Source: Treponema sp.
GTDB taxonomy: Bacteria; Spirochaetota; Spirochaetia; Treponematales; Treponemataceae
Length of the DNA stretch: 64,000 bases
Assembly (NCBI GenBank): GCA_023231445.1
Contig: JALNVF010000002.1
Location: 1-64,000, forward strand
Direction of reading: 5' to 3'
The translations under genes were made by a program, and so were the position numbers. The notes under the pieces are model-generated. The model made no database searches and was not told where the DNA came from. It saw only the letters and a list, made by a program, of their open reading frames with translations. Of the stretch, positions 1-8,212 are shown piece after piece (the first letter of the stretch is position 1; the number at the start of each line of letters is the position of its first letter).

Positions 1-80
1 CTATTCTCTTTTACGTTGAAAAAATACGACCTGTTGTCCAGATAAATCTGAGTCGTAAAAAGTTCACCGCGAGCACCCAT
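1..80 (-). CDS. PUR-domain (DUF3276-like) nucleic-acid-binding protein, 5' part only
   Basis: Only the first 26 codons lie in the window; the gene continues past its left edge. The start is ATG at 80..78, behind a good ribosome site (GGAAGG, four bases before the ATG). The visible protein starts MGARGELFTTQIYLDN and continues RSYFFNVKENR. This resembles the opening beta-strand of the PUR-alpha-like DUF3276 family of spirochaetes and Bacteroidetes, which includes the Borrelia nucleic-acid-binding protein BpuR. The role would be single-stranded DNA or RNA binding. The family call rests on this short N-terminus and on memory of the family, so it is moderate. The 96 bases between it and the desulfurase gene hold its leader and probably its promoter. 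Confidence 0.6.
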   Translation of the reverse strand, partial: MGARGELFTTQIYLDNRSYFFNVKEN

Positions 81-176
81 ATAATCCTTCCTTAATAAAT
101 TTCAGTGATTAAAAAAGACAGTTCACAATAGATTGCCATCAAGCTACCATAAAATCATTTATTATACAAGAGAGTA

Positions 177-1361
177 TTATCTGTTAAAACGTCCTGCTAT
201 TTCTGCTGTTTTTTCCACAAGTTCGTTCATGGCCTCTTCCGTTGTATGTGGGCCGAAACTGAATCGTACGGCATTTTCCCGTATTGATGTATCGACGTTC
301 ATTGCTTTAAGCACAGGTCTGTCGTTTTTACGTGACGAACATGCGCTGCCTGTTGAAATACAGAACCCCTCGGCATCAAGAGCACGCAGCATGACCTGTC
401 CGGGAATGTTGTTGAAAGAAACCTGTACAACCCACGGAGAATATTCGTTTTCACAGGAAATTTCAAGTCTGACAGATGGAATGACAGAACATCCTTTTAT
501 TTCTGAGAGTTTTTTAAGAAAATCGTGTGTATACTTCTGCTGCTGAATAGCTCGTTCTGCAGCCTGAATATTTTTTTTGTTTATATAATACCGCTCGAGA
601 CATTTTGAAAAGGCAAGTGCTCCATAAATGTTTTCCGTACCGCTCCGTATATTTTTTTCCTGCCCGCCTCCCCGCAGAAACGGTTCAACGGGGTCTGAAA
701 GGTACAAAAGACCTGCTCCCCGGGGACCGCATATTTTATGTGCACTAAAAGCAGCGCTGTCTATTCCTGCATACGAAAGATCCAGCGGTATTTTTCCTGC
801 TGCCTGTACACTGTCGACGTGCAGTTTTGCACGTCTTTTACCTTTAGCAGCATGTGTAAGGGCATCCGCTATTTCGTATACCGGCTGAATAGCACCTGTT
901 TCATTATTTACTGCCATAACACAAACAAGTACAGTATCGTCTGTCAGTTTTGAGATAACTGCGTCTGCTGTAATTATTCCTGCCTCGTTTGAGGGGATAA
1001 TTGCTACTTTCCATCCGCATTTTTTGAGTTCCTCTGCCTCGTTTCGTATAGCAGGATGTTCAAGCGAACTGATAAGGACAGTACCTTTTTGTGGTCTGTT
1101 GAGTACAGAAAGCAGTGGAATATGGTCGCTTTCTGTACCTCCGGACGTAAAAAAAAGCTTATCAGACGAAACTTCCAGTACGTCCGCACACCGCTTTCTG
1201 ACAGATTCAAGGAGTCCGCGAGCTTCTTTGCCTGTCGTATGGATACTGGATGCATTTCCCCATACAGCGAGTGTTGTTTCAAGAGACGAGCGGAGAATAT
1301 CTTCATCGGCGGGACTTGTTGCTGCCCAGTCAAAATAGTGTTTAATATTTTTCTGATACAT
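177..1361 (-). CDS. Cysteine desulfurase, NifS/IscS family
   Basis: A PLP enzyme of aminotransferase class V that takes sulfur from L-cysteine and leaves a persulfide for Fe-S cluster or thio-tRNA synthesis in the cytoplasm. It has 394 residues, the normal length. Visible landmarks are SGGTESDH (73-80), the PLP-stacking His101 in EHPAIRNE, NNETGAIQP (152-160), the cofactor-contacting HVDSVQAAGK (181-190), the Schiff-base Lys209 in SAHKICGPRG, and the catalytic Cys341 in STGSACSS. It starts two bases after the aroB stop and is probably co-transcribed with aroB. No iscU or iscR is next to it, so whether it serves IscU, SufU or MnmA-type thiolation cannot be told from context. MnmA is encoded about 25 kb away. 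Confidence 0.9.
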   Translation of the reverse strand: MYQKNIKHYFDWAATSPADEDILRSSLETTLAVWGNASSIHTTGKEARGLLESVRKRCADVLEVSSDKLFFTSGGTESDHIPLLSVLNRPQKGTVLISSLEHPAIRNEAEELKKCGWKVAIIPSNEAGIITADAVISKLTDDTVLVCVMAVNNETGAIQPVYEIADALTHAAKGKRRAKLHVDSVQAAGKIPLDLSYAGIDSAAFSAHKICGPRGAGLLYLSDPVEPFLRGGGQEKNIRSGTENIYGALAFSKCLERYYINKKNIQAAERAIQQQKYTHDFLKKLSEIKGCSVIPSVRLEISCENEYSPWVVQVSFNNIPGQVMLRALDAEGFCISTGSACSSRKNDRPVLKAMNVDTSIRENAVRFSFGPHTTEEAMNELVEKTAEIAGRFNR

Positions 1362-1363
1362 GA

Positions 1364-2482
1364 TTACTTCAAAACGGTGAGTATTTTATCATCACTGATT
1401 TCCTGAATAAGCGTTTCTGTAAGTCCTTTCTGCAGAATTAGTTTTATGGTGTTTCCTGAGTTTTTCTTATCTTTATGCATGTTTGCAAGAAGTCTGTCGC
1501 CGACTCCGCCGCCTTTTACGATTTTTGGAAACGGGCTTGTCTCCCATCCGTAAGACTCCAGAACAGAAAGAACTTCGTCTCTGTACGCTGCATTACACAG
1601 ATCAAGGTTATTACTCAGCATGATTGCACGTCCTATACCCCATGCTACAGCATCTCCATGTGTAATATTTCCCAGTCCTACAAGAGATTCAAGCGCATGT
1701 CCGAATGTGTGACCGAAATTCAGAAAAGCCCGTTTATCTTTTTCCATAAGGTCCTGTTCGACAACTTCTGATTTTACTTTTATGCAGTGCCGGATAAGTG
1801 TTTCATTTATGCTTTTGTCGCGTTTTTTTATTTTTTCACTGTTATCTCTGAAAAGTTCATATAATTTTTTATCATATAAAAGTGCCGTTTTGAATGCTTC
1901 CGCAAGTCCTGAACGGTACTGATCGTCTGAGAGGGATTGTATAAATTCAGGGAAAATATGCAGCGATTGTGCAGGAAAGAATGTGCCGATCATGTTTTTA
2001 TAATTATCGAAATCACACCCAGTCTTTCCTCCTATGGCAGCATCAACCATCGCAAGCAGTGTTGTCGGAACGAATTCCACCGCCGCTCCGCGTTTGAATA
2101 ATGATGCAGCGAAACCTGTGATATCACAGATAACCCCCCCCCCGATACCAATAAATTTGTCCTTACGTGTATAATCCGCTTCAAGTGCTGCTTTTATGAT
2201 AGTTAGAACACTTTCGATCGTTTTATACGGTTCTCCGGAACCGAGAATAAGAATGTTATCTTCGTTACATTTTCCGTCATCAAATTTTTCGATGAACGGC
2301 AGAACGACCGGTAAGGTGGCTACCGTAGCGTCTGTAACAAAAAAACGGCGGTGACCGTCTTCGTGAGTCACACCCGGATGCAATTCGGAAATAAGGTCGA
2401 GTCTGCCGGAATTAAACATAACACGTGTCGAATCAGTACCGGGATGAACCGGAGAATATTTTATATTGAACTCATTTTCCAT
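1364..2482 (-). CDS. aroB: 3-dehydroquinate synthase
   Basis: Second step of the shikimate pathway: DAHP to 3-dehydroquinate, NAD- and metal-dependent. It has 372 residues. The family motifs are present: the NAD-binding stretch FIGIGGGVICDITGFAAS, then FVPTTLLAMVDAAIGGKTG, the metal-site regions LAEAFKTALLYD and LNFGHTFGHALES, and ITHGDAVAWG. It is the only shikimate gene in the window, so the rest of the pathway lies elsewhere. The start ATG (2482..2480) has no Shine-Dalgarno site. A promoter-like TTGCAA-17-TAAAAT lies just upstream, with its -10 nine bases from the ATG, so the gene may be read from a leaderless transcript as well as by read-through from the upstream gene. Confidence 0.95.
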   Translation of the reverse strand: MENEFNIKYSPVHPGTDSTRVMFNSGRLDLISELHPGVTHEDGHRRFFVTDATVATLPVVLPFIEKFDDGKCNEDNILILGSGEPYKTIESVLTIIKAALEADYTRKDKFIGIGGGVICDITGFAASLFKRGAAVEFVPTTLLAMVDAAIGGKTGCDFDNYKNMIGTFFPAQSLHIFPEFIQSLSDDQYRSGLAEAFKTALLYDKKLYELFRDNSEKIKKRDKSINETLIRHCIKVKSEVVEQDLMEKDKRAFLNFGHTFGHALESLVGLGNITHGDAVAWGIGRAIMLSNNLDLCNAAYRDEVLSVLESYGWETSPFPKIVKGGGVGDRLLANMHKDKKNSGNTIKLILQKGLTETLIQEISDDKILTVLK

Positions 2483-2491
2483 AATATGGAT

Positions 2492-2520
2492 ATTTTAGTA
2501 GTTTTTTGTATTCATTGCAA
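2492..2520 (-). promoter_or_regulatory. Candidate sigma-70 promoter of aroB, overlapping the end of the upstream gene
   Basis: On the minus strand TTGCAA (2520..2515), a 17-base spacer and TAAAAT (2497..2492) form a good -35/-10 pair. The aroB ATG begins nine bases after the -10, so the transcript would carry almost no leader. The promoter lies across the 3' end of the preceding gene. Confidence 0.45.
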
Positions 2521-3124
2521 GGAAATCATTTCGAACTTTTGTTACCCGTGCGATTTCACGGTTAAGCATTTTTCCATAATCAAGATTTCCTGTTTTTATT
2601 CGCTCCCTTTCATCTTCCCAGCTCTGTTGATCAGTGATAAACAGAAAATCAAACGATGACGCATTTGCTTTTTCAGCCCAAAGCTGGGCTTCCTGCCAGT
2701 AGTACAAACCTGCCTGATAGCATGAAAGGGTTTTATTGAGATCGTTTACGTATTCGTCTTTCCACGGTGCGTCGTAAAAATGAGCGACCTGTTTGTCGTA
2801 TGTTCTGCCCAGACGAAGATGCTGTTCAATCAGTTTCAGATTGATATGCATCTGGAAAAGATAGCGGTATTTTTCCCATTGTTTTTCAGTATCAATTTTT
2901 GCATCAGCATAAAGCGGATTGCAGAAATCAGCTTGTGCTGCCTTTTCGAGCCAATAGATATTTTCGATGCAGTCATCAGGATACTGCTGATAATGGACAT
3001 GGTAGAGACGATAGAAATCCTCTTTATATTTTACCATGTATGCATCGGCCGGTATTGTACAGACCGACTGGAGAACAAATGCGAAAATAAGTATATATAT
3101 ACTATGCTGCACTGATTTTTTCAC
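2495..3124 (-). CDS. Secreted protein of unknown function
   Basis: I do not recognise a functional family. The 209-residue protein starts with GTG, four bases overlapping the tmk stop (GTGA). It opens with a signal peptide: a short basic start, a hydrophobic core IYILIFAFVLQSV, and a likely signal peptidase I site after PADA (about residue 28). The mature part is rich in Tyr, Trp, Gln and charged residues and looks all-helical. Stretches such as NIYWLEKAAQADFCNPLYA and CYQAGLYYWQEAQLWAEKA resemble TPR-like helical pairs, but I cannot assign a repeat. Coupling to tmk suggests co-expression rather than shared function. It is probably a periplasmic, treponeme-specific protein. Confidence 0.75.
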   Translation of the reverse strand: MKKSVQHSIYILIFAFVLQSVCTIPADAYMVKYKEDFYRLYHVHYQQYPDDCIENIYWLEKAAQADFCNPLYADAKIDTEKQWEKYRYLFQMHINLKLIEQHLRLGRTYDKQVAHFYDAPWKDEYVNDLNKTLSCYQAGLYYWQEAQLWAEKANASSFDFLFITDQQSWEDERERIKTGNLDYGKMLNREIARVTKVRNDFLAMNTKNY

Positions 3125-3750
3125 GACTTCAATATCGACATATTTTTCAGGTAACTCCAGATAATTTCAGCTGTTTCTTCTATAGGTTTTGCTGCATCAA
3201 GTGTAATAAGTTTCATTGTTTCTGCGGAAGGAGTTCCGTTGTATTGCTGCATGATTTTGTCATACAGTATTGCCGCTTTTTGTTGAAAGTCGACTTTTTC
3301 GTAGATTTCTGTCTTTTCTCCGCGCGAAATCACACGCCCGAAAGAAACTTCGGGATTTATGCGGAAGTAGAAAAGCAGTTCCGGCAGCGGAAATAGACTG
3401 TTAAGCATACGGGGAAGTTCGTTACCGCACGAGACAGACTGATAAGCGAGTGTCGAAAAAAAATATCTGTCACTTACTACGAGCCTGCCTGCGTTCAGAT
3501 TTTCGACAATGCCTCCAGTCCCGAATACATGTTCGCATCTGTCTGCGCCAAACAGATATGCAGCAGTTTTTTCATCGACAGAGAATTCCCCCCTGAGCAT
3601 CCGCCGCAGGAAGATACCAGTCGGGAGATCTGTAGGTTCTGAGGTAATAAAAAGTCTGCTGCTGCTGACTTTTTCAGCAAGCTTTTTTAATTGAGTAGAG
3701 GTTCCGGCTCCATCAATGCCTTCAAATACAATAAAATTGTGCAATACCAT
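3121..3750 (-). CDS. tmk: Thymidylate kinase with a non-canonical P-loop
   Basis: Phosphorylates dTMP to dTDP with ATP, for dTTP synthesis in the cytoplasm. It has 209 residues, the usual length. The fold is recognisable from FEGIDGAG at the N-terminus, TSEPTDLPTG, the nucleotide-site VVSDRYFFSTLAYQS, and the LID region around ISRGEKTEIYEK. The oddity is the Walker A loop. It reads GAGTSTQ where the family normally has GAGKSTQ or GAGKTTQ, so the phosphate-binding lysine is a threonine (codon ACC, clear in the sequence). A similar GAGTTTQ loop exists in some annotated homologues as I recall, so this may be an accepted subfamily, but activity cannot be assumed. The gene is divergent from tamB across 51 bases. 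Confidence 0.82.
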   Translation of the reverse strand: MVLHNFIVFEGIDGAGTSTQLKKLAEKVSSSRLFITSEPTDLPTGIFLRRMLRGEFSVDEKTAAYLFGADRCEHVFGTGGIVENLNAGRLVVSDRYFFSTLAYQSVSCGNELPRMLNSLFPLPELLFYFRINPEVSFGRVISRGEKTEIYEKVDFQQKAAILYDKIMQQYNGTPSAETMKLITLDAAKPIEETAEIIWSYLKNMSILKS

Positions 3751-3780
3751 AGAATATACCTGTAATTATGCCGATATTCT
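3751..3780. repeat. Inverted repeat in the tmk-tamB divergent gap
   Basis: AGAATAT at 3751..3757 is matched by ATATTCT at 3774..3780 with 16 bases between. It fills most of the 51-base gap between the two divergent start codons. It could be an operator or the remains of facing promoters. I see no strong -35/-10 pair and no ribosome site for tamB. Confidence 0.35.
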
Positions 3781-3801
3781 GATAAGATAGACTTCGCGAA
3801 T

Positions 3802-6800
3802 ATGAATAAAAGGTCAGTCGTAAGCAGTATATACATCATGATATTTCTCTTGTTCCTCTTTATATCACTGCTGAGCGTCAGTCCTGTGTACAAGTCTCTT
3901 ACAGAACTGATTTCCGTCCGCGTGAATGCAATTCGTACTGAACTTGAGAATAAAACCGGTCTTACTTTTTCCTATTCATCGATGTCACCGTCTATTTTAA
4001 CAGTATTCAGCATAAAAGGTATAGTCCTGAAATCTGCGGACGATCAGTCTGATATTATAAAAATCCGTAAAGTCGTTCTCCGGTACAGTCTTGCCCGGTT
4101 GCTGAAGGGAGATATGCAGCATGTATTAACAAGTCTTACAATCGATGGAATCAGTCTTGACTACAACGATGATTCTGACAGAGTGATTGTGGAGAAACTT
4201 GCAGAGATGATGCATAAGAAGGCTGCCATTACAACATCCGATATGATGAATATCTCGGTTGAAATCCCTGTCGACATTATTATCAAGAATATTTCAGTTC
4301 ATTACGGTGGAGACGGAACTGATGTTACCATTAAATTAAGAAAAGTTTCTGCAAAATATGATCATATCGATGAAACTCTTGAACTATATGCAGCTGGAAG
4401 TGCAAAATGTCTGTTCGGACAGATGAAAGGAACTCCTCTGTTCGGGAGATTTTCTATTGAGGGCAGCATTAAAAATGGTTTCGAAGGCAGTTCTCTTCTG
4501 GCCCGTTTTGCCAATATGACTGGCGGCGATTTTTCTTTTGGAAAGCTTAATTTTCTTTTTTCATACAACAACCGCTGCATATCGATGAGAACAATTCAAA
4601 ATTCATATCCCCTTATGCTTCTGTGTTCATACAGTATTGATTCCGGCCTTGTTGACTGTACGTTCCGTTCAACGAAACTTTCCCCGTCAACCTTTATATC
4701 AACAGCCGGTATGCGTAGAAAATTCCTGCCGAAGCTGGCTTCAGTCAATCTTACGGTAAATGTACATGCAGTTTATAACACAAAAACATCAGATTTTGAA
4801 TATTCATCAAACGGTACTGCATATCTGGCTGATACACTTGTCCCCGGAGCCCTGAAAGTTTTATTTAAACTTTCAGGAGACAAACAGAATGTACATGTTT
4901 CCAATCTTTCACTCACAGGGAAGAACTGCGACGTAGATATGTCCTTATCGTATGAATTCGAGGGGATGCGTTTATCCGGAACAGCAGATGTCCACCGTGT
5001 TGCTCTTTCTAACGGATGTGTAATAACAACCGAGCTTTTTTTTGATCCGCTTAATCGTGGTTTTCAGTGTTTCTCACCACAGGTATTTATTAATGATAAA
5101 GCTTTTACTGCATTGCAGCTTACTGTTATTCCACACAACGAATCGATTGATTATCGGTTTGAAGTATCAGATTATTCGCATACAGAAGCTGAAAATCCAG
5201 GAACAATTCAAATAGACGGAAGTTATTTAGTAAAGACAAAATATGTTCAGGCCGGTGTGTACGTTTCAAATATATATCTGGACAGTATTGCAGAGGTTGT
5301 TTCTTTTTTTACTCCGGAAAAAGTGTCCCATACATTTCTGTCTGCTGCTTCAGGGGTGAAACCGTATTTGTTTTCAGGCGAATTTTATTTATCGTCTGAC
5401 ATGAAATCGATTTCCTACAACATTCCGTATGCAATCGTTGCAAATACAAAAAAAGATAATCAGTTTTTACTTATGTCACTCGATGGTAATGAGTTATCGC
5501 TTCAGATAACGCAGTTTGATTTTATTTACGGTAAAAATACCGTACATGCATCAGCGGAAGTTGACAAGTCACCTGATTTGGAGGGGTATTTTGTAACCCT
5601 TGATGTGAATGCAGGGGCTGTCCCGTATCATTTTACAGCGAATATCATGGATAATTTCGTATCCGTTACAGGTGATTACGGAACATCTGTGCAGATACAA
5701 AGATTGAACGACGGCAGCTTTGATGGGACTTTGTTGTGTAATAATTTCCCTGTAAGTTCAGCAGGTACTATTTTTATGATGTCTGCAGAATCCGGATTTT
5801 CATATACGTCGAATGACGGATTTACGATGAATGTTTCACGTTTTGAGGCCGAAGAAGCCGGTTCAAAATTTTCTTTTGCACCGAAAATTCAGCTTGCAGG
5901 TAAAATTACCAGATATGGAGCTTTTTTTGAATCTGTCTCATATTCAGACATTTATTCGGCATTAAACGGAAATGCACAACTTATTATTAATATGAATGAT
6001 AATTTGTTCAGTTCAGCCCATTTTAACCTTTTACTTAAGAATCCGCTGTCAAATGAGCAGATTACTGCATCGGCCGATGTCAATAATCCCGATTCATTGC
6101 CATTATCCCAGGATACTATTAAAAATAATCTTTATTTCAATGCTCAACTTTCCTGTAAGGATTTCGGACTGAATAGATTCGTTGTAGAGCAGAGCGATAA
6201 CAACTCTCTTTCTGCATCTTTAACTGCGACAGGTACACTTGATAAACCTTATGTTGCTCTTACTGTTGATTCTGCCGGAATAATGGTCGGCGGGATTCAG
6301 TTTTCTGCCGGTGGTAACGCCTCTCTTGTCGAACATGCACTTACGATCGATACGATGCACTTAAAATACGGGTCTGTAGAAATTAATAATATTAAGTCAG
6401 ATATGTCACTGGAAACATTTGAAGGAACAGCGTCTGCGGAGCTTGATGCAGATACAGGAAGTAAAACTTTTCTAATGCCCTTGAATTTGACAGTTTCGGA
6501 CACGATGTTAAAAAAAGACAGCCTTGTTCCTGAATCGTTTGTAGCAACTATTTCTTCTCCGGGGGCGACGGGAACTCTGTTAAAAAAATCGTTTCCTTTT
6601 TCTCTTACTCTGCTTCGTGGGAACGGACGTACATCTTTGTTTTCATCGGAGAATCTTGGTTTTTCGGGATATATAAGCAGTAAAGGCGAATTGAATTTTA
6701 CGGTTTCGGAGGATAAACCGTTTCATTGTAATATCGTCGGCAGACGCGAAAAAAAACAGCTTGATGTCAATATATCCGGAATATATGCAGATTTAGGTGA

Positions 6801-8193
6801 GTTGCTGTCATATTTTCCTGATGATTATTTCAAAATGTACAGTGGTATTCTCAATGGTGCGGTAAAAATCAGCGGGCTACAGACTGATCCGGAATTTACA
6901 GGGGCACTTTCGATAATGAAACCTGATTTCAGCCTTCCTAAGATTATTCCATCGCATATTACAACTGACAAGATACTTATTACCATGCTTCATAATGAAA
7001 TATTGATACCCGAAGTAGCTCTTAAAGATCATAACGAGAATGTATTTGCCAAGGTAAAGATTTATTTTGACAGATGGTTATTCGACAGATTGGAGGGGTC
7101 TGTAAAGACCGTACAGGGGCATGTAGCAGCAGCGGATCTTGATGCTGAAGTAGCCGAGTTTAAAGGTTTTACTGCCGTTGATTTAGGTCTTGTTTTTCAA
7201 AATAATATTCTTGATATAACGGGAAATGTATATGTAGAGAATGTGAAGGCAACTATACGTGCATCTGAAATTGCATCCGCATTGAATGATAAACTCGATA
7301 ACAGTACACCGTTCTATATTAGAACAAATCTTGATATTACGACAGGACCCCACGTGAATATTGTGCTTGATCCGCTGCTTCGGTGTGTGCTTGTTCCGAA
7401 TACTTCAGTGAATCTGACAATGGATCAGTCAGAAAATACGTATGCAATGAAGGGCGATATTGGCTTGAAATCGGGTGACGTTGCATATTTGAACAGAAAT
7501 TTTTATATAAAACAGGGAATTCTGAAATTTAACGACACTGACGGACGCATTAATCCCCGGATAACAGTACAGGCTGAGACTCGTGAACGCGATGAAAATG
7601 GAGAAGAACTCCGTATCATTCTTTCTGCAGAAAATCAGTATTTGTCTGATTTTAATCCGCAGGTTACATCGATACCGGCTAAGTCGGAAACGGAAATACG
7701 CGAGCTGCTCGGGTTGATGGCAGTCGGTGATTCAACAAATGTAAGCAGTCTGTTATTTGCAGCAAGTGATTATGCCGTCCAGTCTACAATCGGTCGTGCT
7801 GTCGAGAATAAGTTGCGTGATTTGCTGAATTTTGATATATTTTCAGTACGTACAATGGTTTTGCAGAACACGTTGAAAATGGGATTTGCAGGCACCCTTA
7901 CTCCTTCAAAGATGGCAGCCGGTAACTTTCTTGACAATTCAACTGTTTATATTGGTAAATACTTCGGAAGTGCAGTGTATGTCGATGCGCTTATGCATCT
8001 GTCATATGATGAGACAAGAGTTGACGATAATACTACAGCGCAGGGGCTTACGTTTCAGCCTGAATTCGGTCTGGAACTGGAATCTCCTTTTGCTAATATA
8101 CGTTGGAATCTAGCTCCTAATATTGATGCAATGCTGAATAATGAGATAGTTACGTCGACGTCTCTGACACTTTCATGGAAATTTTCATTCTAG
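3802..8193 (+). CDS. tamB: TamB-like inner-membrane-anchored translocation and assembly protein (DUF490)
   Basis: A 1463-residue AsmA/TamB-type protein. TamB proteins span the periplasm as a long hydrophobic beta-groove and help insert outer-membrane proteins or move phospholipids. An N-terminal anchor is visible (IYIMIFLLFLFISLLSV, about residues 10-26). It is followed by more than 1200 residues of beta-rich sequence, and a C-terminal DUF490-type domain with RITVQAETRERDENGE and SETEIRELLGLMAVG (about 1250-1310). The end reads as strand-forming sequence and finishes WKFSF. It is directly upstream of bamA (19-base gap), as in other treponemes. Because no separate TamA is seen, BamA may be its partner, as proposed for several non-proteobacteria; that part is inference. 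The ATG has no clear Shine-Dalgarno site. Confidence 0.88.
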   Translation: MNKRSVVSSIYIMIFLLFLFISLLSVSPVYKSLTELISVRVNAIRTELENKTGLTFSYSSMSPSILTVFSIKGIVLKSADDQSDIIKIRKVVLRYSLARLLKGDMQHVLTSLTIDGISLDYNDDSDRVIVEKLAEMMHKKAAITTSDMMNISVEIPVDIIIKNISVHYGGDGTDVTIKLRKVSAKYDHIDETLELYAAGSAKCLFGQMKGTPLFGRFSIEGSIKNGFEGSSLLARFANMTGGDFSFGKLNFLFSYNNRCISMRTIQNSYPLMLLCSYSIDSGLVDCTFRSTKLSPSTFISTAGMRRKFLPKLASVNLTVNVHAVYNTKTSDFEYSSNGTAYLADTLVPGALKVLFKLSGDKQNVHVSNLSLTGKNCDVDMSLSYEFEGMRLSGTADVHRVALSNGCVITTELFFDPLNRGFQCFSPQVFINDKAFTALQLTVIPHNESIDYRFEVSDYSHTEAENPGTIQIDGSYLVKTKYVQAGVYVSNIYLDSIAEVVSFFTPEKVSHTFLSAASGVKPYLFSGEFYLSSDMKSISYNIPYAIVANTKKDNQFLLMSLDGNELSLQITQFDFIYGKNTVHASAEVDKSPDLEGYFVTLDVNAGAVPYHFTANIMDNFVSVTGDYGTSVQIQRLNDGSFDGTLLCNNFPVSSAGTIFMMSAESGFSYTSNDGFTMNVSRFEAEEAGSKFSFAPKIQLAGKITRYGAFFESVSYSDIYSALNGNAQLIINMNDNLFSSAHFNLLLKNPLSNEQITASADVNNPDSLPLSQDTIKNNLYFNAQLSCKDFGLNRFVVEQSDNNSLSASLTATGTLDKPYVALTVDSAGIMVGGIQFSAGGNASLVEHALTIDTMHLKYGSVEINNIKSDMSLETFEGTASAELDADTGSKTFLMPLNLTVSDTMLKKDSLVPESFVATISSPGATGTLLKKSFPFSLTLLRGNGRTSLFSSENLGFSGYISSKGELNFTVSEDKPFHCNIVGRREKKQLDVNISGIYADLGELLSYFPDDYFKMYSGILNGAVKISGLQTDPEFTGALSIMKPDFSLPKIIPSHITTDKILITMLHNEILIPEVALKDHNENVFAKVKIYFDRWLFDRLEGSVKTVQGHVAAADLDAEVAEFKGFTAVDLGLVFQNNILDITGNVYVENVKATIRASEIASALNDKLDNSTPFYIRTNLDITTGPHVNIVLDPLLRCVLVPNTSVNLTMDQSENTYAMKGDIGLKSGDVAYLNRNFYIKQGILKFNDTDGRINPRITVQAETRERDENGEELRIILSAENQYLSDFNPQVTSIPAKSETEIRELLGLMAVGDSTNVSSLLFAASDYAVQSTIGRAVENKLRDLLNFDIFSVRTMVLQNTLKMGFAGTLTPSKMAAGNFLDNSTVYIGKYFGSAVYVDALMHLSYDETRVDDNTTAQGLTFQPEFGLELESPFANIRWNLAPNIDAMLNNEIVTSTSLTLSWKFSF

Positions 8194-8212
8194 ATACGAA
8201 ATAGGAGAATGT

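Noticed and set aside
3770..3777. GCCGATAT before tamB as a sigma-28 -10
   Set aside because: No TAAA at the required distance, and the box itself is imperfect.
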